From: Pseudomonas parakoreensis
GTDB taxonomy: Bacteria; Pseudomonadota; Gammaproteobacteria; Pseudomonadales; Pseudomonadaceae
Direction: 5' to 3'
Assembly: GCF_021602155.1 (NCBI RefSeq)
Contig: NZ_BQHY01000005.1
Span: 310,001-374,000 of the forward strand
DNA: 64,000 nt
The position numbers were made by a program, and so were the translations under genes. Shown in pieces: positions 9,229 to 17,056 of the stretch (position 1 is its first letter; each line of letters opens with the position of its first letter). Under the pieces are notes generated by a model. It was not told the DNA's origin, searched no databases, and worked only from the letters and a program-made list of their open reading frames with translations.

Positions 9229-9555
9229 ATGCGCATCACTTCCCAACTCATCTGTCAGGCCGCCGATGACCTCAAGGGTTTTGTCGGCCTCAACCGCAAG
9301 ACCGGTCAGTACATCGTGCGATTCAGCGAAGATTCGTTCGGCATGGACGTGGCCGATGACGGCATTATTCCTGTGAATGAATTTGTCTGGGCGCCAGTGA
9401 CGCCGCAGACCATGACGCTTAAACGCGAGCTGATTCAGTTGCTGCTGGACCAGAACATCGACGAGCGGATCAACATCACCGAGCCGTTGCGGGTGTACAT
9501 GAGCAAGGTTGAGGTGCCGGAGATTGTGGCGGTGCGCAGTCTGGTGCAGGGCTGA
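9229..9555 (+). CDS. DUF2025 family protein
   Basis: 108-aa soluble protein beginning MRITSQLICQAADDLKGF. It matches my memory of the Pseudomonas-specific DUF2025 family (P. aeruginosa PA1123-like), with the conserved 'GLNRKTGQYIVRFSEDSFGM' segment. No catalytic motif, signal peptide or membrane helix is visible. GTGAGG at 9217-9222 acts as the ribosome site for ATG 9229; the in-frame GTG of that site is not the start. Transcribed divergently from glpQ. Function unknown. Confidence 0.82.
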   Translation: MRITSQLICQAADDLKGFVGLNRKTGQYIVRFSEDSFGMDVADDGIIPVNEFVWAPVTPQTMTLKRELIQLLLDQNIDERINITEPLRVYMSKVEVPEIVAVRSLVQG

Positions 9556-9580
9556 GGTTTTTGTATTGACGCTACTGGCC

Positions 9581-9666
9581 GCATCGCGGGCAAGCCACGC
9601 TCCCACAGGTTATTCGTTGTTCTGAAGATCACGCAGTACCTGTGGGAGATGGCTTGCCAGCGATGA
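9581..9666. repeat. REPIN
   Basis: gcatcgcgggcaagccacgc followed by tcccacaggt, and the inverted partner acctgtgggagatggcttgc at 9638-9657 followed by cagcgatg, separated by about 30 bases. Confidence 0.85.
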
Positions 9667-9692
9667 GGCCAGAGAGAACCCCACCCAACTCC

Positions 9693-10004
9693 CTACCCAA
9701 ATCGATACTCCCGCTCCACCCGACACACCCGCGTCTGAAACGTCGAATACCACTGCGCCCGCCCGCGCGCCTGAATCACCCGGTGCTCGGGATGCTCGCG
9801 CCAGGCCAGAATCGCCGCTTCGCTCTCCCAGTAGGAAATGGTGATACCGACGCCATCTTCCCCGCGAATCGAATCAATCCCGAGAAACCCCGGTTGCTGG
9901 CTGACCAGCTCCATCATGCGCTCGGAGGCCGCCGCGTAACCGTTGTCACCCTCGGTACGGGTCGAGGTGAAAATCACCGCGAAGCAGGTTGGGGCCGGTT
10001 TCAT
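9693..10004 (-). CDS. Antibiotic biosynthesis monooxygenase (ABM) domain protein
   Basis: 103-aa ferredoxin-like-fold protein, beginning MKPAPTCFAVIFTS. ABM features: 'MMELVSQQPGFLGIDSIRG' and 'ISYWESEAAILAWREHPEH', the latter being the typical 'sYWeseeai.aWr.h..H' motif. Such proteins are small dimeric oxygenases or heme/quinol-binding proteins; the substrate is unknown. ATG 10004 overlaps the TGA of the upstream gene (ATGA), so the two are translationally coupled. The longer frame from 10022 would lie inside the upstream gene's end. Confidence 0.86.
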   Translation of the reverse strand: MKPAPTCFAVIFTSTRTEGDNGYAAASERMMELVSQQPGFLGIDSIRGEDGVGITISYWESEAAILAWREHPEHRVIQARGRAQWYSTFQTRVCRVEREYRFG

Positions 10005-10702
10005 TGCCGTTGCTCCACGCACGCTTCGACGAACGCCCGCACCAACGGTGGGATCTGGCCGTTGAGCACCGCACGTTCCGGTTGAAACAGCGTGGCGACA
10101 AAAAACACATGGTCAGTCAATTCGATCGCGCGCAAGTCGCCCGCCGAATCGTGCCCCACGGCGCGTAGCGGAGGGGTCAGCAATTCTTGTTCGAACTGCG
10201 GATTCACACCGAATCGGCAGCGATAACCTTCATGAATTTCAGACGTTTCGTACGCCTTGGCGATCAACGAACCGGCGACCAGATGAATGCTGTCTACCGC
10301 CTCCACCAACGAACAGGTCAGCGGTGTCAGTACCGCTCGCGGCGAATCCGGTGACGTTTCGCCATGCTCGGCATCGGTCCAGCCCAGCACGTTGCGGGAG
10401 AATTCCAGCAGCGCATGCTGAAAACCGCCGCAGGTACCAAGGAACGGGCGCTGTTGTTCGCGGGCAAAACGAATCGCCCTGAGTGCACCGGCCTCACTGT
10501 TGTAGGGGCTGGCCGGGACGCACCAGAAGCCGTCGTAGTGTGCCAATGGTGTATCGACGTGGATTTGCTCCGTGGCCAGCCAGTCGAATTGCACATTGTG
10601 GCCGGACTGCTCGGCGATCATGCCGAGGGCAACGGGGATCGCCTGGTGGGCGGTGACTTGCGGGTCGTAATCGCCGATCAGGGCGATGGAAATGGCGTCC
10701 AT
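10001..10702 (-). CDS. CTP-synthase C-terminal-like class I glutamine amidotransferase homologue
   Basis: 233-aa protein resembling the glutaminase half of CTP synthase without the synthetase half. The nucleophile elbow reads 'FLGTCGGFQHALLEF' (Cys in GTCGG). At the position where CTP synthase has FHPE, this protein has 'LFQPE': the catalytic His codon is CAA (Gln), so glutaminase activity is doubtful. NCBI naming for such genes is 'CTP synthase C-terminal region-related (seleno)protein'. It starts at ATG 10702 and overlaps the ABM gene by four bases, forming an operon. A LysR regulator gene lies divergently upstream. Role unknown; possibly a binding or non-glutamine hydrolase activity. Confidence 0.8.
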   Translation of the reverse strand: MDAISIALIGDYDPQVTAHQAIPVALGMIAEQSGHNVQFDWLATEQIHVDTPLAHYDGFWCVPASPYNSEAGALRAIRFAREQQRPFLGTCGGFQHALLEFSRNVLGWTDAEHGETSPDSPRAVLTPLTCSLVEAVDSIHLVAGSLIAKAYETSEIHEGYRCRFGVNPQFEQELLTPPLRAVGHDSAGDLRAIELTDHVFFVATLFQPERAVLNGQIPPLVRAFVEACVEQRQ

Positions 10703-10735
10703 GGAATTTCCTGGATTTGAGTGAGTAAACCTCTG

Positions 10736-10825
10736 TGGTGAGGGGATTTATCCCCGACGGGGCGCGAAGCGGCCCTCAAACAAGGCCTGCTGCGCAGTCC
10801 ATCGGGGGATGAATCCCCTCACCAC
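10736..10825. repeat. Palindromic 'ggggatttatcccc' repeat, copy 1
   Basis: gtggtgaggggatttatccc at the left and gggatgaatcccctcaccac at the right, with a GC-rich inner part (cgaagcggccctcaaacaaggcc). Related copies lie at 40306 and 56493. This copy sits in the divergent promoter region between 10702 and 10904. Confidence 0.85.
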
Positions 10826-10903
10826 GGTGAATGTGTGCAGTTGTCGATCACCGGGGCTCACTATAGATTGGCGTTCACGCACTCAATATTGGCGTTTTCC
10901 CAA

Positions 10904-11782
10904 GTGATCAATGCAGCGACGCACTATCGACTCGACTACCCGGATCTGGCGCTGATCCTTGCGTTGGTGCGCGGCGGCTCTCTGGCCCGGGCGTCGCAGT
11001 TGCTCAGGGTCGACGTGTCGACGGTGTTTCGCGCAGTGCGTCGTCTGGAGTCGGCGCTGGGCCAGCAGTTGTTCGAAAAGAGCCGCGCCGGTTATTTGCC
11101 TACCACCCTCGCGCAGACGCTGGCCGAGCAGGCCGAGCGCGCCGAGCAGGCGCTGGAAGCGGCGCGAATCGGTGTCGAGCAGGGCGGGGAAGTGGTCAGC
11201 GGTACGGTGCGCCTAACCTGTACCGATTCGGTGCTGCAAGGCCTGCTGTTGCCGGCGCTGGCGCAGTTCATGCCGAACTACCCGGCGCTGACTCTCGAGC
11301 TGAGCACCTCCAACGATTTCGCCAACCTCAGCCGGCGTGATGCCGACATCGCCCTGCGCCTGACGCGTACACCGCCGGAGCATCTGGTCGGACGGCAACT
11401 GGCGAAGGTCTCCTACCGGGTCTGCGCCAGTGCGCGTTATCTGCAGAATGTGGATGCGACGGATCTGGCAGCGCTGACCTGGATCGCCCCGGACGAGTTT
11501 CTGCCGGATCACCCGACCGTCGCCTGGCGCCGCCAACAGTTGCCCGGCGTGATCCCGAGTTATCGCTGCAACAGCATGCTCTCGGTGACGGAACTGGTGC
11601 GCGGCGGTCTCGGCGTGGCGGCGTTGCCGGACTTTCTGATCACGGAAGGCTTGCAGCCCCTCAGCGAACCGCTGCACGGCTATGACACCGCGCTGTGGCT
11701 GCTGACCCGCGCGGACTGCCGCGCGTTGCGCGCGGTGGTCACGCTGTTCGATGAATTGGGGCGGGCGCTGCGTTTGCCATGA
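10904..11782 (+). CDS. LysR-type transcriptional regulator
   Basis: About 292 aa. Winged HTH at the N-terminus: 'LILALVRGGSLARASQLL' then 'VSTVFRAVRRLESALGQQLF' (recognition helix) and 'EKSRAGYLPT'. The substrate-binding domain ends with 'SVTELVRGGLGVAALPDFL'. Start choice is unclear: GTG 10904 gives the usual LysR length but has no good ribosome site; GTG 10835 would add 23 residues and lie next to the palindromic repeat. It is divergent from the amidotransferase-like/ABM operon, which is its most likely target by LysR convention. It is tail-to-tail with the DUF1003 gene, with no gap between stops. Confidence 0.87.
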   Translation: MINAATHYRLDYPDLALILALVRGGSLARASQLLRVDVSTVFRAVRRLESALGQQLFEKSRAGYLPTTLAQTLAEQAERAEQALEAARIGVEQGGEVVSGTVRLTCTDSVLQGLLLPALAQFMPNYPALTLELSTSNDFANLSRRDADIALRLTRTPPEHLVGRQLAKVSYRVCASARYLQNVDATDLAALTWIAPDEFLPDHPTVAWRRQQLPGVIPSYRCNSMLSVTELVRGGLGVAALPDFLITEGLQPLSEPLHGYDTALWLLTRADCRALRAVVTLFDELGRALRLP

Positions 11783-12316
11783 TCAGCGTTGCGGATCCTG
11801 GCAGATGTGCGCATGCAGTTCGCGGGTCAGGCCTTCGATGCGTTCAGTCAGGCTCTTGGTCATCTCGGTGAGTCGGGTGTTCTGTTCCAGCAATTCGAGC
11901 AGTTGCGCGGTGGTCTGTGCGGCCTGCGCCTGGCGCTCGCTGTTGGCCACCGCCAGCGCTTCACGGTGTTGCGCGTCGGCGTCCGACTGCGCCTTGTCCC
12001 GCGCGGCCTGTCGAGTCTGTGCCAGCAGAATCAACGGCGCGGCGTAGGCGGCTTGCAGGCTGAACGCGAGGTTGAGCAGGATGAACGGGTAGACGTCGAA
12101 CTGCGTCACGCCCGAGACGTTTAGGCCGATCCACACTGCGACGATCAGCGTTTGCGCGCCGAGAAACAGCGGCGTGCCGAAGAACCGCGCGAAGGCCTCG
12201 GCACGCAGGGCGAACGCGTCGTTGCCGAAGGTGGTGTTGAGGTGAGCGTGGGGGCGGTGGAAGCGCAGGTGATCGACCGGGGCGGGCGCGGGGACATCGG
12301 GTTTTTCTGTGGTCAT
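11783..12316 (-). CDS. DUF1003 family membrane protein
   Basis: 177 aa. Two transmembrane helices: 'LFLGAQTLIVAVWIGLNV' and 'FILLNLAFSLQAAYAAPLIL', joined by a short loop containing 'FDVYPF', the DUF1003 pattern. The last 80 residues ('AARDKAQSDADAQHREA...') predict a cytoplasmic coiled coil. Function of the family is not established. ATG 12316 begins MTTEKPDVPAP. It abuts the LysR gene stop to stop. Confidence 0.87.
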   Translation of the reverse strand: MTTEKPDVPAPAPVDHLRFHRPHAHLNTTFGNDAFALRAEAFARFFGTPLFLGAQTLIVAVWIGLNVSGVTQFDVYPFILLNLAFSLQAAYAAPLILLAQTRQAARDKAQSDADAQHREALAVANSERQAQAAQTTAQLLELLEQNTRLTEMTKSLTERIEGLTRELHAHICQDPQR

Positions 12317-12380
12317 GGTGGGCTCGGCAGGACTTGGGACTGGAGGTCACTATAGCCCTGCATCGAGGCTGATGGCCCGT

Positions 12381-12474
12381 TCGCGAGCAGGCTCGCTCCT
12401 ACAGGGATTGATGAGTCGATCACTTAACTTGTGATCAACCCGGAACCTGTGGGAGCGAGCCTGCTCGCGAAAGC
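12381..12474. repeat. REPIN
   Basis: tcgcgagcaggctcgctcct followed by acagg, and the inverted copy cctgtgggagcgagcctgct followed by cgcga, separated by about 40 bases. Confidence 0.85.
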
Positions 12475-12488
12475 CGCGACGCGGTCTC

Positions 12489-13808
12489 TCAGCCCGGCGC
12501 CCGCTCATTGGCAAACATGCTCACCGCCTGCACCGCTTCACTGGCGCCATCGCGGATCTGCAGAATCACGCTGCCGGCCTGATCCGCCAGTTCAACGCCT
12601 TGCGCCGCCCGCCCGCGGGTGCCTTCCATGCTCTTGATCGCCTGCCGTGTCTCGCTCTGGATCAGGCCGATCATGTTGGAAATCTCCGCCGTCGAGCCGC
12701 TGGTGCGCGCCGCCAGTTGCCGCACTTCGTCCGCCACCACGGCAAAACCGCGGCCCTGATCCCCGGCGCGAGCCGCTTCAATTGCCGCGTTGAGCGCCAG
12801 CAGATTGGTCTGGTCGGCAATCGCGCGGATCGTATTGACGATCGCGGTGATCTGCTCCGAGCGTTCGCCAAGTTGCGCAATCAGCGTTGATGACTGCGCG
12901 ATGTCGTCAGCAATCTCGCGCATTTCGCTGGCCGCCTGCTGGATCACCTGAGTGCCTTGCTCGGCGACTTTCCGGGTTTCCACGGAGATGTGATAAGCGG
13001 CGCTGGCGCTACGGGCATCGTGCTCGTGCTGCTCGACGCGGGCGGTGACGTCCGTGGCGAATTTCACCACTTTGCACAAACGCCCCGCGGCGTCGTACAC
13101 CGGGTTGTAGTTGGCCTCCAGCCAAATACTCTGGCCGCGCTTGTCGACGCGCTCGAACTGGCCCTGGAACAGTTCACCCTGATTCAAGCGTCGCCAGAAG
13201 TCCTCGTAGGCACTGCTGTTGACCAGCTCAGCGCGGCAGAACAAACGGTGATGTTTACCCTTGAGTTCAGCGAGGGTGTAACCCATGCGTGTCAGAAAAT
13301 TCTGATTGGCCGTGAGAATGCCGCCGTCGAGGTCGAATTCGATCACCGCCATCGCCCGGTCGATTGCCTGCAGTTTGGCGTTGGCCTCGCTTTCCTGCTG
13401 CACCTTGGTCGTCACGTTCATGGCGAACTTGACCACTTTGACCACACGTCCCGAGGCATCCTTGATCGGGTTGTAATTGGCTTCCAGCCAGATCGGCTGG
13501 CCCTGGCTGTTGATCCGTTCGAAGGTGCCGGACTGGAACTGACCGTTTTTCAGGCGCGACCACAGTTCGGTGTATTGCGCGCTGCGGCCAAACTCCGGAG
13601 TGCAGAACAAGCGATGCGGCTGGCCTATCACCTGTTCGGCGCGGTAACCCATGGTTTTGAGGAAGTTGTCATTGGCCTTTAACACCACACCGTCAAGGTC
13701 GAACTCGATCACCGCCATGGAGCGATTGATCGCTTCAAGCAGGCCGTTTTGTTCGGTGATGGTGTGTTGAAGATCGTTGAGTTCGGCCTGGTGGCGTTTG
13801 AAAAACAT
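12489..13808 (-). CDS. Soluble PAS-PAS methyl-accepting chemotaxis protein (BdlA-like)
   Basis: 439-aa cytoplasmic chemoreceptor without transmembrane segments. Two PAS domains in tandem, each beginning with a near-identical '[15 protein letters not shown]'-type segment (about residues 24-140 and 145-262), each followed by a PAC-like 'WLEANYNP...G+V.KVVKFA' end. Then a short MCP signalling domain with '[20 protein letters not shown]' and '[21 protein letters not shown]'. This is the architecture of P. aeruginosa BdlA and Aer-2-like receptors, implicated in biofilm dispersion; several paralogues exist in pseudomonads, so I give no symbol. The first residues '[10 protein letters not shown]' suggest ATG 13808; the frame is open to 13904 but the extension lacks a ribosome site. 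Confidence 0.88.
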   Translation of the reverse strand: MFFKRHQAELNDLQHTITEQNGLLEAINRSMAVIEFDLDGVVLKANDNFLKTMGYRAEQVIGQPHRLFCTPEFGRSAQYTELWSRLKNGQFQSGTFERINSQGQPIWLEANYNPIKDASGRVVKVVKFAMNVTTKVQQESEANAKLQAIDRAMAVIEFDLDGGILTANQNFLTRMGYTLAELKGKHHRLFCRAELVNSSAYEDFWRRLNQGELFQGQFERVDKRGQSIWLEANYNPVYDAAGRLCKVVKFATDVTARVEQHEHDARSASAAYHISVETRKVAEQGTQVIQQAASEMREIADDIAQSSTLIAQLGERSEQITAIVNTIRAIADQTNLLALNAAIEAARAGDQGRGFAVVADEVRQLAARTSGSTAEISNMIGLIQSETRQAIKSMEGTRGRAAQGVELADQAGSVILQIRDGASEAVQAVSMFANERAPG

Positions 13809-14038
13809 AGAGGCAGTACCTGGAAGTAGGGAAAGACGAGGTTTGTGTCCCTGTTTCCGCGCTGGCAGAACAAATGCCGGGTCGGCATTTGTCATTGACT
13901 GCAAAGTGCCAGCATCCAGGCTGACGGCTCGATTTTATACAAACCAAGTTAAGTTGTACAAGAAATTGCGCATCGGTACGTTTCCGGCTTTTTCAAAGTT
14001 CGAGTCGGTGACACCGGGCGGGTGCCGAAGAGGCCGGT

Positions 14039-14647
14039 TCAGAGCTGATAACGTGCCAGAAACATCTCCAATGCCGACTCGGCCACGGCTTTTTGCGTGT
14101 CTGCATCCAGCGGCGGCAAACCCATGGAAATCTGCGGCCAGAAACCGAATGACTTCAACAGCCCCTGCACCTGTTGCGCGGCGAAATCGGCATCCACGGA
14201 CTTCAACCGACCATCGGCCAATGCGGCGCGAATCCACACTGTCAGGCCTTCTTCCCGCTCACCCATGCGCGCCACCATGTCTTGCGCGCGCTCCGGTGAA
14301 TGAATGGTGGCAGCAATTGCCACCCGCGCCAGTCCGAGAAAATTGTCATCGGCCATCATCTGCAGTTTGGCCAGCAACATGGGCAGCAGTTGCTCGCGCA
14401 GCGGCTGATCGGCGCGGTAGCTCACCGTCTGCTCTTCGGTAATTCGTGCCCAGAGTTGGTTGAGAATTTCGGCGAACAGCTCTTCCTTGCTGGGGAAATG
14501 GTTGTACACCGTGCGCTTCGACACCCCGGCGGTGGCCGCGATCTTGTCCATGCTGGTGATCTCGAACCCGTTGGCCCGGAATTCGGCAATCGCCGCCTGA
14601 ATGATGGCTTCGCGTTTGCGGTCGGTAAGGCGCTGTGCAGCTGTCAT
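14039..14647 (-). CDS. TetR/AcrR-family transcriptional repressor
   Basis: 202 aa. N-terminal HTH: 'REAIIQAAIAEFRANGFEIT' then 'SMDKIAATAGVSKRTVYNHFPSKEELF', the classic TetR recognition helix. The C-terminal part is a TetR-C ligand/dimerisation domain. ATG 14647 begins MTAAQRLTDRKRE; the frame from 14701 runs through the operator region and is not the start. Divergent from the metallo-beta-lactamase-fold gene at 14864, with two similar palindromic sites in the shared promoter region, so it probably represses itself and that gene. Confidence 0.9.
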   Translation of the reverse strand: MTAAQRLTDRKREAIIQAAIAEFRANGFEITSMDKIAATAGVSKRTVYNHFPSKEELFAEILNQLWARITEEQTVSYRADQPLREQLLPMLLAKLQMMADDNFLGLARVAIAATIHSPERAQDMVARMGEREEGLTVWIRAALADGRLKSVDADFAAQQVQGLLKSFGFWPQISMGLPPLDADTQKAVAESALEMFLARYQL

Positions 14648-14677
14648 AAGTAAGCTTCGGCAGAGAAAGTGGGAAAT

Positions 14678-14693
14678 TACACTTGGCAGTTTA
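14678..14693. promoter_or_regulatory. Candidate TetR operator, site 1
   Basis: TACACTTGGCAGTTTA, 31 bases before the regulator start. It matches site 2 in inverted orientation, with differences at four positions over the extended 21 bases. Confidence 0.6.
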
Positions 14694-14724
14694 CTTGTCA
14701 TCCGGTTTGATGCAACCTAGAAAC

Positions 14725-14740
14725 TACACCGCCCAGTGTA
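14725..14740. promoter_or_regulatory. Candidate TetR operator, site 2
   Basis: TACACCGCCCAGTGTA: perfect 5-bp arms TACAC/GTGTA around a 6-base centre. Inverted near-copy of site 1. It lies between the divergent TetR and metallo-beta-lactamase-fold genes. Confidence 0.65.
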
Positions 14741-14863
14741 ATGTTGCGTTAATCCGCGCAACCTAAAAACCAGACAGTTCGGCTGATGCGTGCGTGCCTT
14801 GGCCATTTATCGTCCCACCGTGAAAAACCGTGAATTGCGCGGTTTTTCTGGAGTCTCTCAGTC

Positions 14864-15919
14864 ATGGCCAATTCAGATATTTCTGCGGATCAAATTTCCA
14901 CGCCTGAAGCCTCTCGCCAGGATCAAGGGCTATTCCGTAACCATGCGCCGGTGCAACGCGAAGGTGGGCGCAAGATGCTGCGGATCATGTGGAACATGAT
15001 TTTCAACAAGCCGCGCAATACTCGTCCCGCCGCTGCGATCCCGGTGCAGTCGCTGACAACTGAAGACCTGCTGGCCGCGCCTGACCACAGCGTCTATCGC
15101 CTCGGCCACTCGACCCTGCTGCTGAAAATGCGCGGCAAATTCTGGATCACCGACCCGGTCTTCGCCGAGCGCGCTTCGCCCGTGCAGTGGGCCGGCCCGA
15201 AACGCTTTCACCAGCCGCCGATCAGTATCGACCAATTGCCGCCGATCGAAGCGGTGATCCTCTCGCACAACCACTACGACCACCTCGATTACCAGGCAGT
15301 GCTGAAACTGGCGGCCAAGACCAACTACTTCCTGACCCCGCTGGGCGTCGGCGATACCTTGGTCAAATGGGGCATTGAGGCCAGCAAAGTCCGCCAGTAC
15401 GACTGGTGGCAGGGCACCGAAATCGCCGGCATCCGCTTCGTCGCCACGCCGTCGCAGCACTTCTCCGGCCGTGGCCTGTTCGACAGTAACAGCACGCTGT
15501 GGGCCTCGTGGGTGATGATCAATGGCGACACCCGCATCTTCTTCAGCGGAGACAGCGGCTACTTCGACGGCTTCAAACGCATCGGTGAACAATACGGCCC
15601 GTTCGACCTGACCCTGATGGAAACCGGCGCCTACAACGTCGAATGGCCGCACGTGCACATGCAACCCGAAGAAACCCTGCAAGCGCACATCGACCTCAAG
15701 GGCCGCTGGCTGTTTCCGATCCACAACGGCACCTTCGACCTGGCCATGCACGCCTGGCACGAACCCTTTGATCGCATCCTGTCACTGGCCTGGGAGCGCA
15801 GTGTGGCGATCACCACGCCGCAAATGGGCGAGGCGTTCAACCTGATGCAGCCGCAGCGCGGGAGTGCGTGGTGGTTGGCGGTTGAAGGGGAGGGTGAAGG
15901 GGTGGTGCAGAACGCCTGA
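14864..15919 (+). CDS. Metallo-beta-lactamase-fold hydrolase (NAPE-PLD/RomA-like)
   Basis: 351 aa. The dinuclear metal-site motif appears as 'LSHNHYDHLD' (HxHxDH) at about residue 135; further ligands are likely in 'TPSQHFSGRG', 'FSGDSGYF' and 'FPIHNGTFDLAMH'. The N-terminal 'GHSTLLLKMRGKFWITDPVF' is typical of the group related to N-acyl-phosphatidylethanolamine phospholipase D and the RomA/UlaG-like proteins. No signal peptide is visible, though the first 50 residues are variable. GGAG precedes ATG 14864. Divergent from a TetR gene that probably controls it. The substrate is unknown; a lipid or phosphodiester is plausible by family. Confidence 0.85.
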   Translation: MANSDISADQISTPEASRQDQGLFRNHAPVQREGGRKMLRIMWNMIFNKPRNTRPAAAIPVQSLTTEDLLAAPDHSVYRLGHSTLLLKMRGKFWITDPVFAERASPVQWAGPKRFHQPPISIDQLPPIEAVILSHNHYDHLDYQAVLKLAAKTNYFLTPLGVGDTLVKWGIEASKVRQYDWWQGTEIAGIRFVATPSQHFSGRGLFDSNSTLWASWVMINGDTRIFFSGDSGYFDGFKRIGEQYGPFDLTLMETGAYNVEWPHVHMQPEETLQAHIDLKGRWLFPIHNGTFDLAMHAWHEPFDRILSLAWERSVAITTPQMGEAFNLMQPQRGSAWWLAVEGEGEGVVQNA

Positions 15920-15930
15920 TGAGTTTCAGG

Positions 15931-16251
15931 TTAAGCAAATACCACTTCAATTCGGCCCTCTTTCCGTGACCGGGGGGCCGATTTCACTACGATCTGAACG
16001 TCTCGCCCAAGATGCGAGAGGCACTCCATCATCTTGGCTTCACTGATGCCGCGAAATTTCCCCCGCAGCATTTCGGATAGCTTGGGCTGAGATAATCCAA
16101 GAATTTCAGATGCCTGAATTTGAGTGAGATGGCGTGCCTTGATGATCTCGCCGATCTTCGCCGCGAGCTGCGACTTAACCTGCATTTCACTGGCATTGGG
16201 TAATTCGAGGTCTTGGTAGACGTTCCCGCTACCTTCTTCAATTTCTATCAT
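15931..16251 (-). CDS. HigA-type XRE antitoxin
   Basis: 106 aa. A helix-turn-helix at about residues 40-75: 'LTQIQASEILGLSQPKLSEML' then 'RGKFRGISEAKMMECLSHLG', of the XRE/HTH_37 kind common in HigA antitoxins. It overlaps the end of the toxin gene by 14 bases (16238-16251), so it is the second gene of a toxin-first operon, the HigBA order. It should neutralise the toxin and repress the operon. The gene ends 12 bases from the convergent hydrolase stop. Confidence 0.85.
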   Translation of the reverse strand: MIEIEEGSGNVYQDLELPNASEMQVKSQLAAKIGEIIKARHLTQIQASEILGLSQPKLSEMLRGKFRGISEAKMMECLSHLGRDVQIVVKSAPRSRKEGRIEVVFA

Positions 16252-16606
16252 TTCCTGATCCTTTCGCGTGATCCTGAGCGGCTCGAAGTCGGTTTCGGAT
16301 CAGATCAATGTCGGACTGAGCGGTTTTGATTCCGGTCTTCGACTTCTTCTGAAAGCAGTGCAATACATAAATGGCACTGCCGAAACGAACCGTATAAATG
16401 GCCCGGTAGGTGTTGGTGTCGAAGTCTTCGATCAACTCCAACACACCCGCGCCTCCGAACCCTTTCAGGGGTTTTGCATCCGGATGCTTCAAGCCACTCT
16501 GGGCCAAATCCAATGCGTAACCAAAAACATCCTGTACGTCTGTGGGCATCTGCTTGAGATCTTTCTTACTACTGCAGACCCACAAGAGCGGCTTCCTTGC
16601 ACTCAT
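16238..16606 (-). CDS. HigB/RelE-like toxin (Gp49 family)
   Basis: 122 aa, the predicted toxin of a type II pair. Conserved pieces: 'MPTDVQDVFGYALDLAQSG', 'AKPLKGFGGAGVLELIEDF', 'TYRAIYTVRFGSAIYVLHCFQKKSKTG', ending in 'ARAAQ'-like helix. This is the phage-derived Gp49/HigB pattern, with 'YRAIYTVRF..AIYVLHCFQKKS' as the core beta sheet; relatives cleave mRNA on the ribosome. ATG 16606 starts MSARKPLLWV. A palindrome at 16614-16631, just upstream, probably binds the antitoxin. Confidence 0.87.
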   Translation of the reverse strand: MSARKPLLWVCSSKKDLKQMPTDVQDVFGYALDLAQSGLKHPDAKPLKGFGGAGVLELIEDFDTNTYRAIYTVRFGSAIYVLHCFQKKSKTGIKTAQSDIDLIRNRLRAAQDHAKGSGNDRN

Positions 16607-16613
16607 GCGAAAA

Positions 16614-16631
16614 TATACCTATTTAGGGATA
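16614..16631. promoter_or_regulatory. Candidate toxin-antitoxin operator
   Basis: TATACCTA-TT-TAGGGATA: eight-base arms with one mismatch, located 8-25 bases upstream of the toxin start, where HigA autorepression would be expected. Confidence 0.6.
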
Positions 16632-16648
16632 AATATCAACTTGCCTTT

Positions 16649-16963
16649 TCATTCAGCCATCGCATAATCCCCACGCCCCACTGCATCCGATGGCGCACCC
16701 ATACTCGCACTGCGACCCGGCGCAAACCCCGGAAAGAACACCAACCCCTGCGCCTCAAATCGATAAGCCAACGCCAGCCGCGCCGCATCCGGCACGTCCT
16801 GCTGCGCTTCAAACCGCTGAATGTCGTCCACCGCAACCTCCGCCTCACGCGACAGTTGTTCCACGCTCCAGCCCAGCATCGCTCGGGCCTGGACGCAGTG
16901 CGTCGGGGTGAACTGGAAAAGGGCAATGCGTTCGAGGATGTGGTTCATCGCAAGAGAGGCCAT
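16649..16963 (-). CDS. XRE-type DNA-binding protein
   Basis: 104 aa. A Cro/CI-type HTH at about residues 22-60: 'VQARAMLGWSVEQLSREAEV' then 'AVDDIQRFEAQQDVPDAARL', followed by 'RFEAQGLVFFPGFAPG', a short C-terminal segment common in small Pseudomonas XRE regulators. GGAG sits seven bases before ATG 16963. The gene is separate from the toxin-antitoxin pair by about 40 bases but on the same strand. Target unknown. Confidence 0.8.
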   Translation of the reverse strand: MASLAMNHILERIALFQFTPTHCVQARAMLGWSVEQLSREAEVAVDDIQRFEAQQDVPDAARLALAYRFEAQGLVFFPGFAPGRSASMGAPSDAVGRGDYAMAE

Positions 16964-17056
16964 GGTGTGCTCCGGGCTCAAGAGTGCTGATTGAAAATGT
17001 ACTGGGTTTTTGTACAGTTGTTTTCGGCCAGGATCAAACGCATTTTTTGATTTACC

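Noticed and set aside
16649-16963. Third component of the toxin-antitoxin operon
   Set aside because: It lies upstream of the toxin promoter palindrome with its own ribosome site, so it is a separate unit.
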